Source of the DNA: Bacteroidota bacterium
GTDB lineage: Bacteria; Bacteroidota; Bacteroidia; Cytophagales; Cyclobacteriaceae
NCBI GenBank assembly: GCA_023417785.1
Contig: JAEZEH010000019.1
Location: 21,798 to 85,797, forward strand
Length of the DNA: 64,000 bases
Reading direction: 5' to 3'
Shown here: positions 1 to 8,648 of the stretch, piece by piece
How the letters are laid out: each line of letters begins with the position of its first letter
Numbering within the stretch: position 1 is the stretch's first letter
Made by a program: the position numbers and the translations under genes
Notes under the pieces: generated by a model
The model's database searches: none
The model's input: only the letters and a program-made list of their open reading frames with translations
What the model was told of the DNA's origin: nothing

Positions 1-14
1 CCGTCAGTGTCGGT

Positions 15-45
15 TTTGTCATTTCCGAATGATTCTTTAGTTTCG
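15..45 (+). promoter_or_regulatory. candidate Bacteroidota-type promoter for the gntP operon
   Basis: TTTG at 15-18 is followed after 19 bases by TAGTTTCG at 38-45, which matches the Bacteroidota -7 consensus TAnnTTTG at all but one fixed base. The -33/-7 spacing fits the family rule of 19-21 bases. It sits about 30 bases before the first start codon. This is a pattern match only, and the window starts just upstream, so the full promoter context is not visible. Confidence 0.35.
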
Positions 46-74
46 TTCGCTTTATCCAAACCAAACCCTTGACC

Positions 75-1406
75 ATGACCCTCCTGATCATCTTTGGCTG
101 TATTGTACTTCTGGTCCTCCTGATCACGATATTCAAAGTCAATGCATTCTTATCCTTCCTGCTGATCAGTATTCTCACCGGACTTCTGTTAGGCATTGAT
201 GTGAACCGGCTTACGTTTCACATTCAGAAAGGAATCGGTGACATGCTGGGTTCACTGGTCATTGTAGTCGTATGCGGTGCCATGCTGGGTAAACTGGCTG
301 CTGACAGTGGCGCAGCACAACGTATCGCATCGGGCTTGATGAATCTATTTGGGCCGAAGTACATCCAATGGGCGCTTCTCGTCACCGGATTTATCATCGG
401 GATCCCTCTTTTCTACAATGTGGGTTTCGTTCTGGTTGTTCCGTTGATTTTTTCGGTCGCCTATAAGTACAAATTTCCAGCGGTTTACATCGGTCTCCCT
501 ATGCTTGCGGCGCTGTCGGTTACGCACGGGTTTCTTCCGCCCCACCCTTCGCCTACTGCGCTGGTCGGGCAGTTCGGTGCGGACATGGGCAAGACCCTGC
601 TTTATGGAATTCTGATTGGCATCCCAACGGTGATCATCGCAGGACCGGTTTTCTCACGTTTTGTCAAGAATATACATGCTCCGATGCTCGATACGTTTAC
701 ATCTGAGACAAAAAAAGAAAGTGATTTACCTGGTCTGGGGATCAGCATTTTTTCAGCCCTGTTACCGGTAATCCTTCTTACGATTACCACGATAAGCGCC
801 GGCTTTGTCACGTCCGACGGTTTACTCAAAGGTATTATTTCGTTTCTTGGAGACCCGGCGATTGTGATGATCCTTTCGCTGATATTCGCCACCTATTCAC
901 TCGGTTTGCGCATGAATATTCCGATGAATAAAGTCATGGGTATTTACGGCGAAGCGGTGAAAGACATCGCCATGCTCCTGCTTATTATGAGTGGTGCCGG
1001 CGCATTGAAGGAAATTCTGGTCGGTAGCGGCGCCAGCGAAGAGATAGGTTTACTTCTCAACGGACTGGATATTCATCCGTTGGTGCTGGGATGGTTTATT
1101 ACGTGCGTGATTCGCGTATGCGTGGGTTCGGCTACGGTGGCTGGATTAACAGCCGCATCACTTATCCTGCCGCTGATGGCGCGCGGAGATATCGATCCGA
1201 GCTTGATGGTGCTGTCCATCGGTGCGGGCAGCCTGATGTTCTCACATGTCAACGATGCAGGTTTTTGGCTCTTTAAGGAATATTTCAACCTGAGTATCAA
1301 AGACACAATCAAATCCTGGTCACTGATGGAAACGATAGTCGCCATTGTGGGGCTTATTGGCGTGATGACCATTCATTACATTCAGGAAGCTCTCAATGTA
1401 AGTTAA
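75..1406 (+). CDS. GntP-family permease (gluconate/D-serine type H+ symporter)
   Basis: Inner-membrane proton symporter of about 443 residues, the usual GntP length, hydrophobic throughout with a dozen or so membrane segments. The conserved motif THGFLPPHPSPTAL near residue 155 and the glycine-rich early segment CGAMLGKLAADSGAAQRI are typical of GntP, GntT and DsdX. ATG at 75 was taken as the start; an in-frame TTG at 69 is an alternative. GntP members carry gluconate, related hydroxy-acids or D-serine (DsdX). Because RidA, a D-amino-acid PLP lyase and a dipeptidase follow on the same strand, a D-serine/D-threonine-like substrate is the inference here. The substrate cannot be read from sequence alone. 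Confidence 0.9.
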   Translation: MTLLIIFGCIVLLVLLITIFKVNAFLSFLLISILTGLLLGIDVNRLTFHIQKGIGDMLGSLVIVVVCGAMLGKLAADSGAAQRIASGLMNLFGPKYIQWALLVTGFIIGIPLFYNVGFVLVVPLIFSVAYKYKFPAVYIGLPMLAALSVTHGFLPPHPSPTALVGQFGADMGKTLLYGILIGIPTVIIAGPVFSRFVKNIHAPMLDTFTSETKKESDLPGLGISIFSALLPVILLTITTISAGFVTSDGLLKGIISFLGDPAIVMILSLIFATYSLGLRMNIPMNKVMGIYGEAVKDIAMLLLIMSGAGALKEILVGSGASEEIGLLLNGLDIHPLVLGWFITCVIRVCVGSATVAGLTAASLILPLMARGDIDPSLMVLSIGAGSLMFSHVNDAGFWLFKEYFNLSIKDTIKSWSLMETIVAIVGLIGVMTIHYIQEALNVS

Positions 1407-1517
1407 CATGCGATATTATTCGCCGGCCCACGGAATTAAAACACAGGCAACTTCGTATCTTTGATGGTCTTTCGATACCAACATCACACGAAAGATTCTA
1501 ACGAACGCACGGAAGGG

Positions 1518-2144
1518 ATGAACATCAAAACAAAAGAAGAAATCTGGAATGCCATAACGCACGGACTAGGTGCCGCTTTATCAATCGCAGGACTGGTTAT
1601 CTTAATTGTATTCGCCAGTATTAAAGGTAACGCCTGGCACATCGTCAGCTTTTCCATTTTCGGAGCAACGATGGTAATTCTTTACATGTCGTCAACGCTG
1701 TATCACAGTTTCACTAATACCAGGGTTAAAAATCTTTTCCGAAAGTTCGACCACATGTCGATATTTCTACTCATCGCCGGTACATACACACCTTTTTGCC
1801 TGGCGGTGCTGAAAGGCTGGATCGGCTGGACGGTGTTCGGTGTGGTTTGGGGTTGCTGTGTGCTGGGAATCATCTTCAAGGCATTCTTCACAGGAAAGAA
1901 AGAAGTGTTTTCCACACTGATGTACATCGTAATGGGTTGGGTGATTATTTTTGCCATTAAGCCGTTATATCTGAGCACACCACACATTGCATTCATCTTT
2001 CTGGTTCTTGGAGGGGTGAGCTACACACTCGGCACATTTTTCTATGTCAAGGAAACAATCCGATACAGCCATTCCATCTGGCATTTGTTCGTACTCGGCG
2101 GCACAGTCTGCCATTTCTTTTCAGTGATGAGTTTGCTGCCCTAG
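1518..2144 (+). CDS. hemolysin III / PAQR-family membrane protein
   Basis: Seven-helix membrane protein of about 208 residues. PAQR/hemolysin III hallmarks are all visible: NAITHGLGAALSI near the N-terminus, STLYHSF, DHMSIFLLIAGTYTPF and a C-terminal HLFVLGGTVCHFF, together supplying the conserved His/Asp/Ser set thought to bind a metal. Members are annotated as TrhA/YqfA or hemolysin III and affect membrane-lipid homeostasis; direct haemolytic activity is often absent. The reading frame is open upstream to a TTG at 1461, but the ATG at 1518 gives the standard start just before the NAITHG motif. It lies between the permease and ridA in the same direction and may be cotranscribed, though no functional tie is evident. 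Confidence 0.88.
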   Translation: MNIKTKEEIWNAITHGLGAALSIAGLVILIVFASIKGNAWHIVSFSIFGATMVILYMSSTLYHSFTNTRVKNLFRKFDHMSIFLLIAGTYTPFCLAVLKGWIGWTVFGVVWGCCVLGIIFKAFFTGKKEVFSTLMYIVMGWVIIFAIKPLYLSTPHIAFIFLVLGGVSYTLGTFFYVKETIRYSHSIWHLFVLGGTVCHFFSVMSLLP

Positions 2145-2163
2145 GTCGCAATCCCTAAATTAC

Positions 2164-2182
2164 GCGGAACAATAACTTCCGC
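2164..2182 (+). other. GC-rich hairpin abutting the ridA start codon
   Basis: GCGGAA (2164-2169) and TTCCGC (2177-2182) form a perfect 6-bp stem with a 7-nt loop. The stem ends on the base immediately before the ATG at 2183. In mRNA it would occupy the ribosome-binding region. No T-tract follows, so it is not an intrinsic terminator. Confidence 0.35.
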
Positions 2183-2656
2183 ATGACTTCAAATCTTTCC
2201 CCCGATCAGCGCTTCGAAGCGATGGGGCTTACGCTGCCCCCCGCCCCGAAACCCCTCGGCGTTTATAAACCATTTCTAATCGACGGATCGCATGTTTACG
2301 TATCCGGGCACGGCACCGTAAAAGAAGATGGTTCGCTTATCATCGGAAGAGTCGGTAGCGATTTGACTGCTGAAGACGGTAAACTTGCGGCGAGACAAGT
2401 TGGTCTCGCGATCCTCGCCACACTGAAACAGAATCTGGGGAGTTTGAACCGGATCAGGCGTGTGATCAAGGTGCTCGGCATGGTCAACTGCGTGCCGGAG
2501 TTTGAACGACATCCCTTCGTTATTAACGGCTGCAGCGAGCTCTTTGCAGAAGTGTGGGGCGAAGAGAATGGCATAGGCGTTCGCAGTGCGGTGGGAATGG
2601 GATCGTTACCCGACAACATTCCGGTTGAAATTGAAGCCCTTTTCGAACTGATATGA
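2183..2656 (+). CDS. RidA/YjgF-family enamine/imine deaminase
   Basis: A 157-residue RidA-superfamily protein of the longer YjgH-like kind. The fold is recognised from PLGVYKPFLIDGSHVYVSGHG, the central GSLNRIRRVIKVLGMVNC and the C-terminal RSAVGMGSLPDNIPVEIEA, which carries the Arg and Glu that bind the substrate carboxylate in RidA. Family members hydrolyse reactive 2-aminoacrylate and related enamines released by PLP-dependent serine/threonine dehydratases. The stop overlaps the next start by 4 bp (ATGA), so it is translationally coupled to a PLP enzyme that could generate such enamines. That is a strong contextual argument for a detoxifying role. Confidence 0.92.
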   Translation: MTSNLSPDQRFEAMGLTLPPAPKPLGVYKPFLIDGSHVYVSGHGTVKEDGSLIIGRVGSDLTAEDGKLAARQVGLAILATLKQNLGSLNRIRRVIKVLGMVNCVPEFERHPFVINGCSELFAEVWGEENGIGVRSAVGMGSLPDNIPVEIEALFELI

Positions 2657-3759
2657 TTGCCGAAAACTGGTATACGCTCGCAAATGAAGCCGAAGTTGAC
2701 AGTCCCGCGCTGATTATATACAAAGATCGCGTCCGTGAAAACATTGACAGACTCATTGATTCTATCGATGATGTAAACCGCCTGAGGCCACACGTAAAGA
2801 CCCACAAGTCGCCGGAAGTTATCCGGATGTTCATGGACAAGGGAATCGGCAAATTCAAATGCGCCACCATCCCAGAGGCGGAGATGCTGGCGGGTGAGGG
2901 CGTAACGGACATCTTGCTGGCCTATCAGCCTGTCGGGCCAAAAGCAGAACGGTTACTCAACCTGGTGATTACCTATCCGCAGACAAAGTTCTCATGCCTT
3001 ATCGATAATGCGCGTACAGCCACAGCGTTATCCGAAACCTTTGTGAACAGGCTGGTACTGGATTACTTCATTGACGTCAATGTGGGCATGAACAGAACCG
3101 GTATTATCCCTGACGGAATTCCTGCGCTGATGGATGAAATCGGAAGTTTGAAGGGTCTTCGCCTGAGGGGGCTGCACATGTATGACGGCCACATCCGTGA
3201 CGAAGATTTTGGCATCCGGAAGAAGCGTTGCGATGAAGCATTTGATAAAGTGGTTCCTGTAGCCAATCAACTTCGCGAAAGATCAAACGATCCGATAACC
3301 ATAGTCGCCGGTGGAACGCCCACCTTTTCAGTGCATGCCAAACGCAAAGACATTGAATGCAGCCCCGGAACATTCATTTACTGGGATAAAGGCTATGAAA
3401 AGATCCTTCCCGAACAGCAGTACCTGCATGCGGCTGTCGTACTTACGCGCGTAATCTCCAGGCCAACGCCTGATACCGTCTGCATCGATTTGGGACACAA
3501 ATCCATCGCCTCCGAAAACCCATTGGAGAATCGTGTATTCTTCCTTAACGCTCCCAATGTCACGCCGACTGGACACAGTGAAGAACATATGGTACTGAAG
3601 ACCCATGGGACCGCGTTGGAAATCGGTGACGCGTTATACGGTGTCCCCTATCACGTTTGCCCAACGACGGCCCTATACGAATCCACGCTCATCGCGATAG
3701 ACAACAGGATCAGCGAAAGCTGGATAACACTATCGAGGAATAAAAAAATTAGTATCTAG
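2653..3759 (+). CDS. D-threonine aldolase / D-serine dehydratase-like PLP enzyme
   Basis: A 368-residue fold-type III PLP enzyme: an alanine-racemase-like barrel followed by the D-serine dehydratase-like C-terminal domain. RPHVKTHKSPEV near residues 45-56 contains the predicted PLP lysine (Lys49). A glycine motif TIVAGGTPTFSV binds phosphate, and the C-terminal GVPYHVCPTTALYE holds the His-x-Cys metal ligands typical of D-threonine aldolase/DSD1 enzymes. It could cleave D-threonine-like beta-hydroxy amino acids or dehydrate D-serine; sequence does not decide. Cytoplasmic. It overlaps ridA by 4 bp and is followed after 39 bp by a dipeptidase. Confidence 0.9.
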   Translation: MIAENWYTLANEAEVDSPALIIYKDRVRENIDRLIDSIDDVNRLRPHVKTHKSPEVIRMFMDKGIGKFKCATIPEAEMLAGEGVTDILLAYQPVGPKAERLLNLVITYPQTKFSCLIDNARTATALSETFVNRLVLDYFIDVNVGMNRTGIIPDGIPALMDEIGSLKGLRLRGLHMYDGHIRDEDFGIRKKRCDEAFDKVVPVANQLRERSNDPITIVAGGTPTFSVHAKRKDIECSPGTFIYWDKGYEKILPEQQYLHAAVVLTRVISRPTPDTVCIDLGHKSIASENPLENRVFFLNAPNVTPTGHSEEHMVLKTHGTALEIGDALYGVPYHVCPTTALYESTLIAIDNRISESWITLSRNKKISI

Positions 3760-3798
3760 AACTTTGGCCGCAGGAAACAGCGGTAATTTGATGCACCT

Positions 3799-4875
3799 AT
3801 GTTTACCATTGACGCCCATCTTGACCTGGCAATGAACGCCATGGAGTGGAACCGCGATTACCGCCGGCCCATACGTGAAATCCGTGACCGTGAAAAGTTG
3901 CTTACCGACAAACCCGACCGTGGAAAAGGCGTGGTGAATTTTGAGGAACTCCGAAAGGGCCACATTGGTCTGGTGGTCGCCACTCAGATTGCCCGTTACG
4001 TGGCCCCCGACAACCCCCTTCCCGGCTGGCATTCGCCGCAGCAGGCCTGGGCACAAACGCAGGCACAACGGGCGTGGTATGAAGCAATGGAAGAAGCCGG
4101 TGAGTTGGTTTCCATTACCAATACAAAGCAACTAGACACTCATGTGGCGCGTTGGCTGGGTGGCGGTGGAAAAGAGACGCTGCCGATTGGGTACATCCTC
4201 AGTCTTGAAGGCGCAGATTCCATTGTCGATATCCACTACCTGGAAAAAGCGTGGGCTTACGGACTGCGAGCACTTGGTCCCGGGCATTATGGCCCGGGCC
4301 GGTATGCCCAGGGTACAAACGCTACGGGAGGAATCGGCCAGTCGGGGCGCGCTTTGCTAAAGGAAATGGAGCGACTCAACATCATACTCGATGCGACGCA
4401 TTTGTGCGATGACAGTTTTTGGGAAGCGCTTGACCATTTTCATGGACATGTCTGGGCAAGCCATAACAATTGCCGCGCATTGGTCGACCACAACCGCCAA
4501 TTCAGCGATGAACAGATCAGGGAACTCATCCGGCGGGGTGCGGTAATCGGTGCGGTGATGGATTGCTGGATGGTGGTTCCCGGATGGCAGAAGGGTGTTT
4601 CCACGCCACAGGAAATGAACTGCAATTTTGAAAGATTAATAGACCATATGGACCACGTTTGTCAGATTGCCGGCAACGCCAACCACATTGGACTTGGCTC
4701 CGATCTCGATGGTGCGTTCGGAAAAGAACAGTCTCCGGCCGATATAGAAACCATCGCCGATCTGCAAAAAATCCCGGCCCTACTGGCTAAACGGGGGTAC
4801 TCTTCAGAGGACGTCGAAAAGGTCATGCACGGAAACTGGCTGCGGTTTCTCCGCAATGCCTGGAAAGACTTGTAA
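3799..4875 (+). CDS. M19-family (renal-type) membrane dipeptidase homologue
   Basis: A 358-residue zinc peptidase of family M19. Metal-binding and catalytic landmarks are present: DAHLDLAMNA (His-x-Asp) at the N-terminus, SLEGADSI, LDATHLCDDSFW, ASHNNCRALVDHNR and GLGSDLDGAFG. No signal peptide is seen, so it is probably cytoplasmic. M19 enzymes split dipeptides and tolerate a D-residue at the C-terminal position. That suits an operon that also carries a D-amino-acid lyase and a permease. It may be the last gene of the operon, since a new transcription unit with a long leader follows. Confidence 0.9.
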   Translation: MFTIDAHLDLAMNAMEWNRDYRRPIREIRDREKLLTDKPDRGKGVVNFEELRKGHIGLVVATQIARYVAPDNPLPGWHSPQQAWAQTQAQRAWYEAMEEAGELVSITNTKQLDTHVARWLGGGGKETLPIGYILSLEGADSIVDIHYLEKAWAYGLRALGPGHYGPGRYAQGTNATGGIGQSGRALLKEMERLNIILDATHLCDDSFWEALDHFHGHVWASHNNCRALVDHNRQFSDEQIRELIRRGAVIGAVMDCWMVVPGWQKGVSTPQEMNCNFERLIDHMDHVCQIAGNANHIGLGSDLDGAFGKEQSPADIETIADLQKIPALLAKRGYSSEDVEKVMHGNWLRFLRNAWKDL

Positions 4876-5027
4876 ACCAATTCAATAACATTGTTTTTAA
4901 CGGATTACCGGCGCGTAAGAAAATTGCCGGCATGAGCCGTTTTCCTACCGGCCAAATAGTTATTTTTCCAAAAACTTTAAACAGGCATACTTTTTTTAAG
5001 CAGTCACGTTACTTACCTACCTTCCTC

Positions 5028-6674
5028 ATGAAAAAGTCACTATACATACTGCTTTCCATCGTTGTGCTGATGGTGTGCCTTTCGTTCACAAAGCCCGCTG
5101 AACGGTATTTTGAAATAGCAAAGAACCTTGACATATTCGCCACACTTTTCAAAGAGGTGAATGCGCTCTACGTCGATGAGGTTAACCCGAACCAGCTGAT
5201 CCGTACCGGGATCGACGCTATGCTGGCTTCGCTGGACCCGTACACGAATTACATTCCGGAGGACGAAGTTGAGGACTACCGTACAATGAATACCGGGCAA
5301 TACGGCGGTATCGGCGCGGTAACCCGTGAAATCGCCGGAAGGACTGTAGTCACCATGATCATGGAAGGGTATAGCGCTCAAAAAGGCGGATTGAAGATCG
5401 GTGACGAAATAATTAAAATCGACGACGTAGATATCAACCGCCTGACCCGGGAGGAAGCCGGACACCTGATGAAGGGTCAGCTCGGGACCCCCGTATCGCT
5501 CACGGTAAGGCGTTACGGCACCAAGGATCCAGTCAAGCTACAGTTTCTGAGGGAAAAGATTAAAGTTCACAACGTGCCGTTCTCGGGAATCGTCGGTGAC
5601 GACGTTGCGTATGTTCAACTTAACGATTTTACACCGGATGCCGCGAAAGAGGTAAAGAATGCCCTGGTAGCGCTGAAAGAACAAGGGGCGAAAAGCGCTA
5701 TTATCGATCTTCGCGGTAATCCCGGGGGGTTATTACTCGAGGCCGTACACATTTCCAACCTGTTCCTGCCCAAGGGCAAGGTAGTCGTGAGCACGAAGGG
5801 TAAAATCCCGGATCACAACCTGAGCTATGAAACGCAAAATACCCCATTTGACGACCAGATGCCTGTAGCTGTCCTGATCAATCGTGGCAGCGCATCGGCA
5901 TCCGAAATTGTCGCGGGAACTATTCAGGATTATGATCGCGGAATTATCGTTGGCGAGAAGTCTTACGGTAAAGGACTTGTTCAGATAAGTCGTCCCCTCT
6001 CCTACAATTCGCAACTCAAGGTAACTACGGCGAAGTACTATACGCCGACAGGCCGGTGCATACAGGCCCTTGATTACTCGCATCGTCGCGATGATGGCAG
6101 TGTGGGCTCGATCCCCGACTCGCTGAAGAGTACGTTCAAAACACCCAACGGCCGGATTGTTTTTGATGGAGGTGGCATTGAGCCGGATGTGACGACAAAT
6201 CCAATGGAGGCACATGCCCTTACGCAGGTTCTTTTCGAAAAGGGGTATCTATTCGACTTTGCCACCGAGTATTGCCATAAACTCAAAGAACCGGTTGACT
6301 CAAAGAACTTCCGCTTACCCGACGAGGTGTACAGCCAGTTTGTGAATTTCATGAAGGGTAAAGACTACACCTACAAGACGCAGGCAGAAACCGAAATTGA
6401 GCAGTTCATCGAGGAAGCTAAAAAAGAACGATACTTCGACGAAATCAAACCTCAGGTAGAACAGGTTTACAAACGAATCACGGACAACAAGAAGAATGAT
6501 CTTATCAACTATAAGGATCAGATCAGCATGTTGCTTGAAGATGAAATTGTTTCACGTTATCACCTTGAAAGAGGTAGTGTTGAATCACGTTTCAAATACG
6601 ATCAGGATGTAGCTACCGCGGTCAAAATATTACACGATCCGGAACAGTACAAAAAAATCCTGAACGGCCGGTGA
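5028..6674 (+). CDS. S41-family C-terminal processing protease
   Basis: A periplasmic serine protease of 548 residues. The frame is open from 4932, but the ATG at 5028 starts a clean N-terminal signal/anchor (MKKSLYILLSIVVLMVCLSF). Order: an N-terminal helical segment with LDPYTNYIPEDE, a PDZ domain (about residues 60-160, YGGIGAVTREIAGR to VRRYG), then the S41 core. The catalytic Ser lies in NRGSASASEIVAGTI and the Lys in VGEKSYGKGLVQ; NPGGLL is the usual core strand. A charged C-terminal helical extension (about residues 420-548) is typical of Bacteroidota homologues. It trims C-termini of envelope proteins; no partner gene is adjacent. Confidence 0.93.
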   Translation: MKKSLYILLSIVVLMVCLSFTKPAERYFEIAKNLDIFATLFKEVNALYVDEVNPNQLIRTGIDAMLASLDPYTNYIPEDEVEDYRTMNTGQYGGIGAVTREIAGRTVVTMIMEGYSAQKGGLKIGDEIIKIDDVDINRLTREEAGHLMKGQLGTPVSLTVRRYGTKDPVKLQFLREKIKVHNVPFSGIVGDDVAYVQLNDFTPDAAKEVKNALVALKEQGAKSAIIDLRGNPGGLLLEAVHISNLFLPKGKVVVSTKGKIPDHNLSYETQNTPFDDQMPVAVLINRGSASASEIVAGTIQDYDRGIIVGEKSYGKGLVQISRPLSYNSQLKVTTAKYYTPTGRCIQALDYSHRRDDGSVGSIPDSLKSTFKTPNGRIVFDGGGIEPDVTTNPMEAHALTQVLFEKGYLFDFATEYCHKLKEPVDSKNFRLPDEVYSQFVNFMKGKDYTYKTQAETEIEQFIEEAKKERYFDEIKPQVEQVYKRITDNKKNDLINYKDQISMLLEDEIVSRYHLERGSVESRFKYDQDVATAVKILHDPEQYKKILNGR

Positions 6675-6698
6675 TGCTTATTTTCGTTATCTTGTTTC

Positions 6699-7628
6699 AT
6701 GCCTGCACATGGAAAAGTAATTACGGCCCTCTTAATGACCGGCTGCCTTGCGTTTAGCGGCTGCGTTACATTTCGCGAAAAACCTAAAGTCATTACGAGT
6801 TATTTTGCAGCCCACAAAGTGGAAGGCACTATTGCCACGTACCAATCCGGTAGCCGCAAAATGCATTATGCTCAAACCGGTGACACAGGCAAACCTCTTG
6901 TCGTTTTTGTTCATGGTTCACCAGGATCCCTTAGTGCATTCGTACCATTCTTAGTTGATTCGAGCCTTCTGAACGAGGCACAGCTCATCTCAATCGACCG
7001 CCCCGGGTTTGGTTACTCCCAGTATGGACAAGGTGAGAGATCGCTTGCCGCACAGGCTGCCGTGATCAGAGACCTCCTTGTGCAAAAGAAGGCAGATCAA
7101 CCATTGATATTGGTTGGTCACTCACTCGGAGGACCGTTAGTGGGGCGTGTTGCGATGGATTACCCGGACCTGATCGATGGCCTTGTTGTGGTTGCCGGAT
7201 CGATTGATCCGGATCTCGAACCCAATGAAACCTGGTTCCGTGCGCCGCTGGCCACTCCTTTTCTGCGCTGGATTCTTCCCGGCTCGCTGCGTGCATCCAA
7301 TTACGAACTTTATCACCTTAAACCCGAGCTGGAAATGATGGTGCCGAACTGGCGATTCGTTCGCTGCCCGGTGGTGATCATTCATGGTAAGCGTGATAAC
7401 CTGGTGCCTTTTGGGAACGTCGCTTTCGCCGAGAAGCATCTCGATCCTTCATCTACGAAATACATCACTCATGACGGTGCACGTCATTTTATTCCCTGGG
7501 AACAGCCCGAAATGATAACTGACGGGGTTCTTCTTCTATTGGATGAACTTAAGAAAAGAAACCAGATCGGCCTCGAGCCCATGACCGCGGCAACGGATTC
7601 AACCGAACTGAACGAAACGTTCCGGTAA
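6699..7628 (+). CDS. lipoprotein alpha/beta hydrolase
   Basis: A 309-residue alpha/beta hydrolase. The first 22 residues form a lipoprotein signal with lipobox LAFSGC, so the protein is tethered to the membrane. FVHGSPGSLSAF is the oxyanion strand, GHSLGG the nucleophile elbow (Ser), VIIHGKRDNLVP the acid region (Asp) and DGARHFIPWEQP the catalytic His. The substrate is unknown. It starts 24 bp after the S41 protease stop and is probably cotranscribed with it. It meets the arabinan gene tail to tail with a 10-bp gap. Confidence 0.85.
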   Translation: MPAHGKVITALLMTGCLAFSGCVTFREKPKVITSYFAAHKVEGTIATYQSGSRKMHYAQTGDTGKPLVVFVHGSPGSLSAFVPFLVDSSLLNEAQLISIDRPGFGYSQYGQGERSLAAQAAVIRDLLVQKKADQPLILVGHSLGGPLVGRVAMDYPDLIDGLVVVAGSIDPDLEPNETWFRAPLATPFLRWILPGSLRASNYELYHLKPELEMMVPNWRFVRCPVVIIHGKRDNLVPFGNVAFAEKHLDPSSTKYITHDGARHFIPWEQPEMITDGVLLLLDELKKRNQIGLEPMTAATDSTELNETFR

Positions 7629-7638
7629 CAATGAACCA

Positions 7639-8610
7639 CTAATCGAGGGAAGCTTCAGGCCATCCGTTATCGTCCCATCGCAGGTTTACGATCTTCAAAA
7701 CAGGCTTACCACCATCCTGCATATCATATGCATGAAACAGCATCACGTCTTCGCCATCTATAGTATAAACGGAGTTATGGCCGACACCCGGATAACGTTC
7801 GTTTCCCTTAAGTACCAGTGTACCGCCACCTTCATCAAGGCGGTTCCCGTTTTTGTCACGGTACGGCCCCTGAACTTTGTCTGACCTTCCCACCACCATT
7901 TTGTACGTACTCTCCGCGCCACGGCAGCAAAAGTCAAAACTGACAAAAAGATAAAAAAGGCCATTCTTCTTGAAGATAAACGGAGCTTCAACCGCGCCTT
8001 CACCCGGATCGCGATCATCTGTTTTGAAATCGCGGGCACGCTTGGAAATGGTATGCCATTCTTCAGGCTCGGCAATACTTTTCCGGTCTGGGTTCAGCTT
8101 AACGAGTTTCATTCCACTCCAGAAGGAACCGAAGCTGAGCCAGGGCACCTGCTGAAAGTCGACAACAAGGTTCGGATCGATGGCATTCCACAAGTCTCTG
8201 CCGGGAACCGATTGCACGACTTTACCGTGGTCAACCCATTTGAAGTTTTTATCTTTTGGATCAAGTGATTTGTTCGTAGCCAGGCCGATGCATGAGGTGT
8301 TCTTACCAAAAGCGGAAACGGAATAATAGAGGTAGTACTCGCCGTTGTGAAACGAAATGTCAGGCGCCCAGATGTGCCCTTTGAAACCGGGTATTGTTTC
8401 AACGGCCCAGGTCGGCGCAAACTCAAACACCGGGGGTTCCTTCTTCCAATTGGTTCTGTCTTTCGAGGAAAAAACAGATATTCCCATCCCGGTGCAAAAC
8501 AAATAATACGTGTCACCTTCGCGGATCATCACGGGATCGTGGACGCGTATGTCCTGCCCGACACCGGTTAGTGAAAGGCACAGGAAGAAGAACACAATCG
8601 CAATTCGCAT
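7639..8610 (-). CDS. GH43 arabinan endo-1,5-alpha-L-arabinanase / arabinofuranosidase
   Basis: A 323-residue five-bladed propeller glycosidase with signal peptide (cleavage around GVGQ). The GH43 catalytic triad can be placed: Asp in RVHDPVMI (base), Asp in WNAIDPNLVVDF (pKa modulator) and Glu in GAVEAPFIFKK (acid). HIWAPDISFHNGEYYLYYS and GVGHNSVYT are standard GH43 core motifs. It would cut alpha-1,5-arabinan backbones or remove arabinofuranose in the periplasm or outside the cell. It is the last gene of the minus-strand arabinose locus, 38 bp after a GH51 gene. Confidence 0.88.
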   Translation of the reverse strand: MRIAIVFFFLCLSLTGVGQDIRVHDPVMIREGDTYYLFCTGMGISVFSSKDRTNWKKEPPVFEFAPTWAVETIPGFKGHIWAPDISFHNGEYYLYYSVSAFGKNTSCIGLATNKSLDPKDKNFKWVDHGKVVQSVPGRDLWNAIDPNLVVDFQQVPWLSFGSFWSGMKLVKLNPDRKSIAEPEEWHTISKRARDFKTDDRDPGEGAVEAPFIFKKNGLFYLFVSFDFCCRGAESTYKMVVGRSDKVQGPYRDKNGNRLDEGGGTLVLKGNERYPGVGHNSVYTIDGEDVMLFHAYDMQDGGKPVLKIVNLRWDDNGWPEASLD

Positions 8611-8648
8611 ATCTTTTCGTTTATTCGTCAGGCATATGTTTAACTGTC

